Origin: Selenomonas sp.
Lineage (GTDB): Bacteria; Bacillota; Negativicutes; Selenomonadales; Selenomonadaceae
DNA length: 62,329 nt
Assembly (NCBI GenBank): GCA_022482925.1
Contig: JAKVOG010000015.1
Coordinates: 1 to 62,329, forward strand
Reading direction: 5' to 3'
Shown: in pieces, positions 57,128 to 62,329 of the stretch
Layout of the letters: every line of letters starts with the position of its first letter
How positions within the stretch are numbered: position 1 is the first letter of the stretch
Notes under the pieces: generated by a model
What the model was told of the DNA's origin: nothing
Databases searched by the model: none
Seen by the model: only the letters and a program-made list of their open reading frames with translations
Made by a program: the position numbers and the translations under genes

Positions 57128-58148
57128 ATGAAGAAAATCATTACTTATTTCAGTTTGGTATTCATGGTCCTGGCGCTGCTCGTGGCGTCCGGTTGTGGAA
57201 CGAATAACGATAACAACAAGAAAGTTGCCGTGGCTTTTGCGAATTCTTCCGCCAGCTGGCAGAAGAATGGGCAGACGATCAAGGATACATTGGAAAAAGA
57301 GGGATTCACGGTCGACCTGCAGTTCGCGGATACGGCAGATCAGCAGGTGCAGCAGCTTAAAGATCAGATCAAGGCTGGTCCGAAATGCCTGGTCATTGGT
57401 GCGGTCGATGGCGGTGCGTTGACGGATGTGCTGGCTGAGGCCAAAGAGAAGCATATCCCGGTCATTGCCTATGACCGGCTGGTCATGAACACAGGATGCG
57501 GTATCTTACTACGCTTCGTATGATAATGAAGCAGTTGGGCAGGCTATGGGTGAATATCTGGAGGCAGCGCTGAACCTCAAGTCCGGGGCCGGACCATTCA
57601 ACATTGAGGTCTTTGCCGGTGACCCGAAGGATAACAATGCGCATCTGTTCTTTGAGGGATCAATGAAGGTCCTGAAACCTTATATCGACAAAGGGCAGCT
57701 GGTCATTCCGTCTAAGGAGACCAGCTTCGATCAGGCGGCTACGAAGGACTGGGATGCCAAGAATGCGACTGCCCGTATGGAGAAGCTGCTGGCAGCTAAT
57801 CCGGGAACGAGCTATGCGGCCATTCTTTCGCCGAATGATGGTGTAGCCGGTGGTATCCGTGAGGCGCTATCCAAGGGATATAGTGGCTCGTTCCCATTGA
57901 TTACAGGGACAGGATGCCGAGCCCAAGGCTATTGATGCGATCAGGCAGGGTCAGCAGGCTATCACGATCTACAAAGATCCGGAACTGCTTACAGCTAAAT
58001 GTGTCCGTATGATCAAGGCCTGTGGTTGAAGGCAGCAAAGCCGGACATCAATGATGTCAGCACTTATAACAACGGCGTTATCACGGTGCCGTCATACCTT
58101 TGCATTCCGATGGTTATCGATAAGGATAATGTGGGCCTGGTTCATTGA
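57128..58148 (+). CDS. ChvE/XylF-type sugar-binding lipoprotein (frameshifted)
   Basis: A substrate-binding lipoprotein of about 338 residues. The signal ends in the lipobox ALLVASGC (Cys24). Motifs VIAYDRLVMNTDAV, GPFNIEVFAGDPKDNNAHLFFEG and ILSPNDGVAGGIREAL match the multiple-sugar-binding ChvE group, whose ligands include galactose, arabinose and glucose. Single-base shifts lie near 57494, 57912 and 58028. No ABC permease or ATPase gene is nearby; instead it follows the chemoreceptor by 11 bases. A chemosensory role for galactose or arabinose is inferred. Confidence 0.88.
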
Positions 58149-58171
58149 CGTAAGTGCATGAGAGGTTAAGG

Positions 58172-58206
58172 ATAGACCGAAGCATGAGTTATGCTCCGGT
58201 CTACTT
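58172..58206 (+). terminator. Terminator of the chemoreceptor/binding-protein operon
   Basis: TAGACCG-AGCAT pairs with ATGCT-CGGTCTA around GAGTT, followed by CTTTT. Confidence 0.9.
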
Positions 58207-58259
58207 TTATATAGGGGAGTTTATGGATTTTAGAGACCGGGTAAAAGTTGCAAATCGGC

Positions 58260-58311
58260 TGAAAACATTTTCAAAACATGAAAACACGCTGAAACGATTT
58301 TATCCTATACT
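58260..58311 (+). promoter_or_regulatory. Operator and promoter of lacE
   Basis: TGAAAACATTTTCA (58260-58273), third half-site TGAAAAC (58279-58285), a further TGAAACGATTTTAT (58290-58303) and -10 box TATACT (58306-58311). The palindrome-to-minus-10 distance is again 33. Confidence 0.8.
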
Positions 58312-58382
58312 ATAACCATAGACAACGAAAGACAGTTGATCCAAGGTAATCATCCATTACACAAGAAAGAAAGGGAATCATC

Positions 58383-60083
58383 ATGGACAAACTCATCAAA
58401 CTGGTAGAGACCATGAAACCTCTTTTCGAAAAGGTTTCCAATAACATCTACCTGAGGGCAATCCGCGACGGCTTTGTCAGCTGTATCCCGGTAATCCTCT
58501 TCTCGTCAATTTTCATCCTTGTAGCCTGTGTACCGGAAATCTTCGAGTACAAATGGCCGGATTACATCAGCAGTGTACTTTGGCAGGCTTACAACTTCTC
58601 GATGGGTATCCTGGCTATCCTAATGGTAGCAACCATCGCCAAGAGCCTGACCGACAGCATCAACCACAAGCTGCCGAAACTGCGTCAGATCAATGATGTA
58701 TCGGTTATGATCGTTCTCCATCATCTGCCTGATGCTGCTGGCAGTTGAACCGATGAAAGGCGGCATTTCCACAGAGTTCATGGGCACGAAAGGCCTGCTC
58801 TCTGCTTTCGTCGTAGCATTCAGCGTTCCGAATATCTATAAGTTCTTCGTGAAGCGCAACATCACCATCAAACTGCCGGACGAGGTTCCGCATTATATCG
58901 CGCAGACCTTCGCCGATCTGATCCCGCTTTCCTTTGCGGTACTGGTCTTCTGGCTCTTCAGCGTGGTGTTCAAGAATACGACCGGCATGATGTTCGGTGC
59001 CTGGATCCTTGAAGTATTCAAACCGCTCTTCGTAGCTGCGGATGGCTACATCGGTGTAGCCATCATCTACGGTGCCATGGCTATGTTCTGGTTTGTCGGT
59101 ATCCACGGCCCATCCATTGTTGAGCCGGCTGTAACGGCAATCTATATCGCAAATATCGAAGCCAACCTGCAGATCGTCAGTGCAGGTGGTCATGCAACCA
59201 ATATCCTGACGCACCCGACGTCTTACTTCGTAGCCACGATCGGTGGTACGGGTGCAACGCTGATGTTCTGCGCAATGTGCGCCTTCATCGCGAAGTCCAA
59301 GCAGCTCAAAGCGGTTGGACGTGCATCCATCGTTCCGGTATGCTTCGCCGTCAACGAACCAATCCTTTTCGGCGCACCAATCGTATTGAACCCGGTACTC
59401 TTCGTACCGTTTATCCTGGCTCCAATTGCCAACGTATGGATCTTCAAGTTCTTCGTCGATAATCTGGGCATGAATGCCTTTACCTATATCCTGCCATGGA
59501 CGACACCAGCTCCAATCGGCTTGATCGTTGGTACTGGTTTTGCTAAGCTGGCCTTTATCCTGGCACCGCTGCTCCTTATCGTCGATACTGTCCTGTACTA
59601 CCCGTTCTTCCGTGTCTACGATGCACAGCTCGTAGCTCGTGAGACGGCTATCGCCAATGGCGAGATTGACCCGGATGATGAAGAGAGCGAGACGCCAGGC
59701 TGATGCTGTCGCTGCCGCTGAGAAACTTGAATCCGGTGATAAACCAATCGAGAATCCGACCGATGAGAAACGCGTACTGGTCCTTTGTGCATCCGGTGCG
59801 ACCAGCTCCATGCTGGCTAAGGCAATCAGCAAGGGGCGCTGAGAAACGTCAGGCACCAGTTGAGTCCATCGCGATGGCCTTATGGTCCAGCATAAAGACA
59901 TCATCAATGACTATGACCTCATCATTCTGGCGCCACAGATGGCTTCCATGTATGACGAGCTCAAGCATGACTGTGATGAGCAGGGCGTCAAGAGTGCTAC
60001 GACCAGCGGCCGTGAGTATGTAGGCTTGACTCGCGATCCGGACAAAGGCTTTGGATTTCGCACTGGCCCTTATGGCAAACTAA
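58383..60083 (+). CDS. lacE: PTS lactose/cellobiose-type EIICB (frameshifted)
   Basis: The sugar transporter of the PTS, taking up and phosphorylating the disaccharide. The membrane EIIC part (about residues 1-430) includes RAIRDGFVSCIPVILFSSIF, GIHGPSIVEPAV, the substrate motif CFAVNEPILFGAPIVLNP and PWTTPAPIG. The EIIB domain follows, with the phosphorylated cysteine in VLVLCASGATSSMLAKAI and LAPQMASMYDELK. About six single-base indels (58728, 59692, 59835, 59890, 59896 and 60056) break the frame; the family sequence reads through all of them to the stop at 60081. Lactose-type EIICB, as in Lactococcus lacE, is the best match. Confidence 0.9.
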
Positions 60084-60143
60084 GTTTTCGATAGTCCCTG
60101 GTATTTCCCCAATACCTTGTTATAAAAACCCCTAAAAGTGAAT

Positions 60144-60192
60144 ATGGGATCGGCTTCAAGTCCCTAGAGATGGGGTCGATCCTTATTATTCA
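60144..60192 (+). terminator. Possible terminator after lacE
   Basis: GGATCG pairs with CGATCC around an imperfect inner stem, followed by TTATTATT. Confidence 0.5.
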
Positions 60193-60398
60193 TGATTAAA
60201 TGCCAAAATAAGTGATTAATTGAATAATGATGAATATAACAGATCATCAGGCAGCTGGATTGGAAACATGGACACAAGACAGGGTGCTTGATTATCTTTA
60301 TAGATTAATTGTCACAACATTTCAAAGAGAGATAAGCTTCCTTCACGAAGCGAACTCTGGCAACTCCTTATTGGAGAGAGAAGTAGGAGGAATCATCA
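60193..60398 (+). other. Leader region before the SLH porin gene
   Basis: With 60084-60192 this is a 315-base gap. It is AT-rich, holds a small GCTTC/GAAGC hairpin near 60339 and ends in AGGAGGAA before the porin start. I could not assign a promoter with confidence. Confidence 0.35.
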
Positions 60399-61790
60399 AT
60401 GAAGAAAAAAGCACTGATTGCCGCTGTCCTGGCAGCAACAACTCTGACTGCAACTACGGCTTTTGCCGCACAGAACCCGTTCAAAGATCTGCCGGAAGGC
60501 CACTGGGCTATGATGCTGTCACGATGCTGGCACAGGACGGTGTGCTTCGACGGCTATGGTGATGGTAATTTCAATGGCAACAAGCTCATGAATCGCTATG
60601 AGATGGCTGAGATCGTCAGCAAAGCAATGGCGAAATATGATGGAGCCAGACCGCAGGATAAAGGCGCAATCAAGAAGCTGGAGCAGGAATTCGGCGCAGA
60701 ACTGAAAGATATGGATGTAAGGCTGACAAAGGTAGAAAGTGATGTTAATGACTTAAAGAAAGGGATGAAATGGTATGGTGATGCTCGTCTGCGTTACTTT
60801 AAAAACAAAAAGATGACCAGTCATTCTGGTGGTGATCAGACTGGTGATAACGCGGTATCAAATTTTGAGAAACGTGTCCGTTTGGGCGTTTATGCTGAAA
60901 CAGCAAAGAATCTTACCGTGGATGGACGGTTGAAATATGAGGATAATGCATTTGAAAATCGTGGCCCTGGAGAGTGGGCTGGATCGAGTTCTAATATTAA
61001 TCCATGGGATAACAGTCATCAGAACCAAAATTCATTCCGGTTGGATAAATTTAGTTTAAATTGGAATCATGCAAATACAAAAGTATCGGCTGGACGAACA
61101 GAGATCAGCCTGGGGCAAGGATTGATTTATTGGGAAAATCAAGTGGATGGTTTCTATGTACAGCATAAGTTTGGACCTAAGGTAACAGCCATGACAGGAT
61201 GGGGGGATATTTCTGCAGAAGGGTGGCAGGATGGTAATGTACCAGCTTGGTTTGGAAATATTGCTGTGCAAACCAGCCCTGCAACGAAAGTTACTTTAGC
61301 AGGACTTCATACGCAGCATGATAATTATAATTATCGTGATTCAAATTATAAAGCGCAGTCAAAAGATTATAAGTTAAACGAAGTTGCATTAGGGATGAAC
61401 ACGCAGCTGGCTGATAAATGGAATCTTATTGTAGAAGGCATCAGCAATAATTCTGGCCTATATAAAAATACGAAAGGTCTTTGGATGCGTGCAACCTATG
61501 GTAAGCAAGTGTGGAACAAAGCGAATACTTGGCAGGTTTATGGTGAGTATTTTGCATTGGGGGGAGGATCTCTTGATGCCAGCTATTGGCCACATCGTCT
61601 GAATATTGCTGGTGGTGATTATCTGGGCGGCCATGGTGCTCGTGGATATGGTTTTGGCGCAGGCTACATGCTGGCTCCAAATACGAATTTTGAGGTTACT
61701 TACTACAGCCTTAAGCCGTATGATAAGAATAGCGCTGGCTTTGACAGCTACAATAGTGTTGCATATGCTGCTTTGACGTATAGCTTCTGA
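60399..61790 (+). CDS. SLH-domain outer membrane porin, OmpM/Mep45 type (local frameshift)
   Basis: A major outer membrane protein of Negativicutes. A signal peptide (1-23, ending AFA) is followed by one SLH domain (about 25-75), which binds peptidoglycan and tethers the outer membrane, a coiled coil (about 88-125) and a beta-barrel ending in aromatic-rich AYAALTYSF with terminal Phe. Two compensating indels, near 60507 and 60549, garble about 14 residues inside the SLH domain; corrected, it reads HWAYDAVTMLAQDGVL. The barrel half is distinctly AT-richer than the SLH half. It may admit galactan oligosaccharides to the periplasm. Confidence 0.9.
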   Translation: MKKKALIAAVLAATTLTATTAFAAQNPFKDLPEGHWAMMLSRCWHRTVCFDGYGDGNFNGNKLMNRYEMAEIVSKAMAKYDGARPQDKGAIKKLEQEFGAELKDMDVRLTKVESDVNDLKKGMKWYGDARLRYFKNKKMTSHSGGDQTGDNAVSNFEKRVRLGVYAETAKNLTVDGRLKYEDNAFENRGPGEWAGSSSNINPWDNSHQNQNSFRLDKFSLNWNHANTKVSAGRTEISLGQGLIYWENQVDGFYVQHKFGPKVTAMTGWGDISAEGWQDGNVPAWFGNIAVQTSPATKVTLAGLHTQHDNYNYRDSNYKAQSKDYKLNEVALGMNTQLADKWNLIVEGISNNSGLYKNTKGLWMRATYGKQVWNKANTWQVYGEYFALGGGSLDASYWPHRLNIAGGDYLGGHGARGYGFGAGYMLAPNTNFEVTYYSLKPYDKNSAGFDSYNSVAYAALTYSF

Positions 61791-61805
61791 TTACCAGGTA
61801 AAATA

Positions 61806-61842
61806 AACTGGAACTGATGAAAATTATCAGTTCCAGCTTATG
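61806..61842 (+). terminator. Terminator after the porin gene
   Basis: CTGGAACTGAT (61808-61818) pairs perfectly with ATCAGTTCCAG (61826-61836); the T run after it is poor. Confidence 0.65.
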
Positions 61843-61867
61843 CTATCATTTTCGATGAGGTGAAATT

Positions 61868-62329
61868 ATGAGAAAGAATACACTTAAAGCATTGGTCCTT
61901 TCTGCCTTGGCTGCGGGGACGTTTGCTTTTGGCATGTCCGCTTCGGAAGCGGCAGTTCAGGTCAACCCGATCCCGAACTTACGTCAGGATTTCATCAAGG
62001 GCGCCGATGTATCGATGCTGCCTGAGATGGAAAAACTCGGGGCAAAATTCTATGATGTTGATGGAAACAGATGGATGAGCTCCAGATCATGAAGAATCAT
62101 GGTATCAACTGGATCCGTGTCCGTATCTGGAACAATCCGCAGGATGGCCCGGGTGGCGGCGGCAATACGACCGAGGCGCGTGCGATCGAGCTGGCTCAGC
62201 GTGCCCATAAGATTGGTCTCAAGGTACTGGTTGATTTCCATTACAGTGACTGGTGGGCAGATCCGGGCAAGCAGGTAACGCCGAAAGCCTGGGAAAAGCA
62301 TGATGAGAAGCAGCTGGTCAAAGATGTCT
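61868..62329 (+). CDS. Secreted GH53 endo-beta-1,4-galactanase (partial, frameshifted)
   Basis: An arabinogalactan endo-beta-1,4-galactosidase cutting beta-1,4-galactan, the side chain of pectin. A signal peptide covers about residues 1-29 (ending SEAA). The family start FIKGADVSMLPEMEKLGAKFYD and the strand motif GLKVLVDFHYSDWWADPGKQVTPKAWE are clear. A lost A near 62065 shifts the frame; after it the protein continues as QMDELQIMKNHGINWIRVRIWNNP. The window ends before the catalytic glutamates, so activity cannot be judged. GAGGTGAAA precedes the ATG. Confidence 0.88.

Noticed and set aside
56758..57917. Programmed frameshifting or phase variation at ACAGGATGC words
   Set aside because: There is no slippery heptamer, repeat tract or downstream structure in common, and the shift is always a single extra base within conserved codons.

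Overview
The window looks like chromosomal DNA from a diderm Firmicute of the class Negativicutes, most likely a Selenomonadaceae member such as Mitsuokella or Selenomonas. The sequence itself shows moderately high GC, Firmicute-style GGAGG ribosome sites, an SLH-domain porin of the OmpM/Mep45 type, an Rnf complex, a Wza-type export protein beside many cytosolic Firmicute-type genes, and a CobT-like protein resembling the ArsA/ArsB pair known from Sporomusa. The genus is inference.

Layout: 1-302 is the end of an rRNA operon (5S gene plus terminator). 303-1636 is non-coding and strongly structured; it holds a DnaA-box palindrome and a 200-bp nested inverted repeat. 1637-6495: panC-panD, a Bcr/CflA-type exporter, a methyltransferase behind a Fur-box-like site, and an SLC1 symporter. 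6671-14831: a citrate fermentation cluster (transporter, citX, citC, LysR regulator, then divergent citD-citE-citF-citG) whose two main promoters share the same architecture. 14911-24249: housekeeping genes (fused CobT/ArsAB-like protein, tex, PerR/Fur regulator, walJ-like hydrolase, htrA, rlmH, a class B PBP). 24526-30070: rseC-rnfCDGEAB behind a 38-bp palindrome. 30182-32854: a bioW-bioF fusion facing a small membrane protein, with one BirA-like operator covering the -35 boxes of both promoters. 32948-38848: purine permease, M18 aminopeptidase, an unrecognised protein and a chemoreceptor. 38915-40449: an intact ISL3-type insertion sequence.

From 40463 to the end lies a sugar-utilisation region interrupted by a resolvase and a two-gene restriction-modification-like island (44021-50351). 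It encodes a complete lactose-type PTS and tagatose-6-phosphate route: EIIA (lacF), EIICB (lacE), two 6-phospho-beta-galactosidase-like GH1 proteins, LacA/LacB isomerase, LacC-type kinase and a class II aldolase. With these are a RpiR regulator, a chemoreceptor plus ChvE-like sugar-binding lipoprotein, an SLH porin and, at the edge, a secreted GH53 endo-beta-1,4-galactanase. Three transcription units share one palindromic operator exactly 33 nt upstream of the -10 box. I read this as a beta-1,4-galactan utilisation system: extracellular cleavage, porin passage, PTS uptake and intracellular tagatose-pathway catabolism, with matching chemotaxis.

Quality warning: about 17 otherwise convincing genes carry one or more single-base indels, mostly an extra G or C. 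Reading frames before and after each indel match the same family, so I annotate them as single genes and regard the indels as probable sequencing errors, not pseudogenes.
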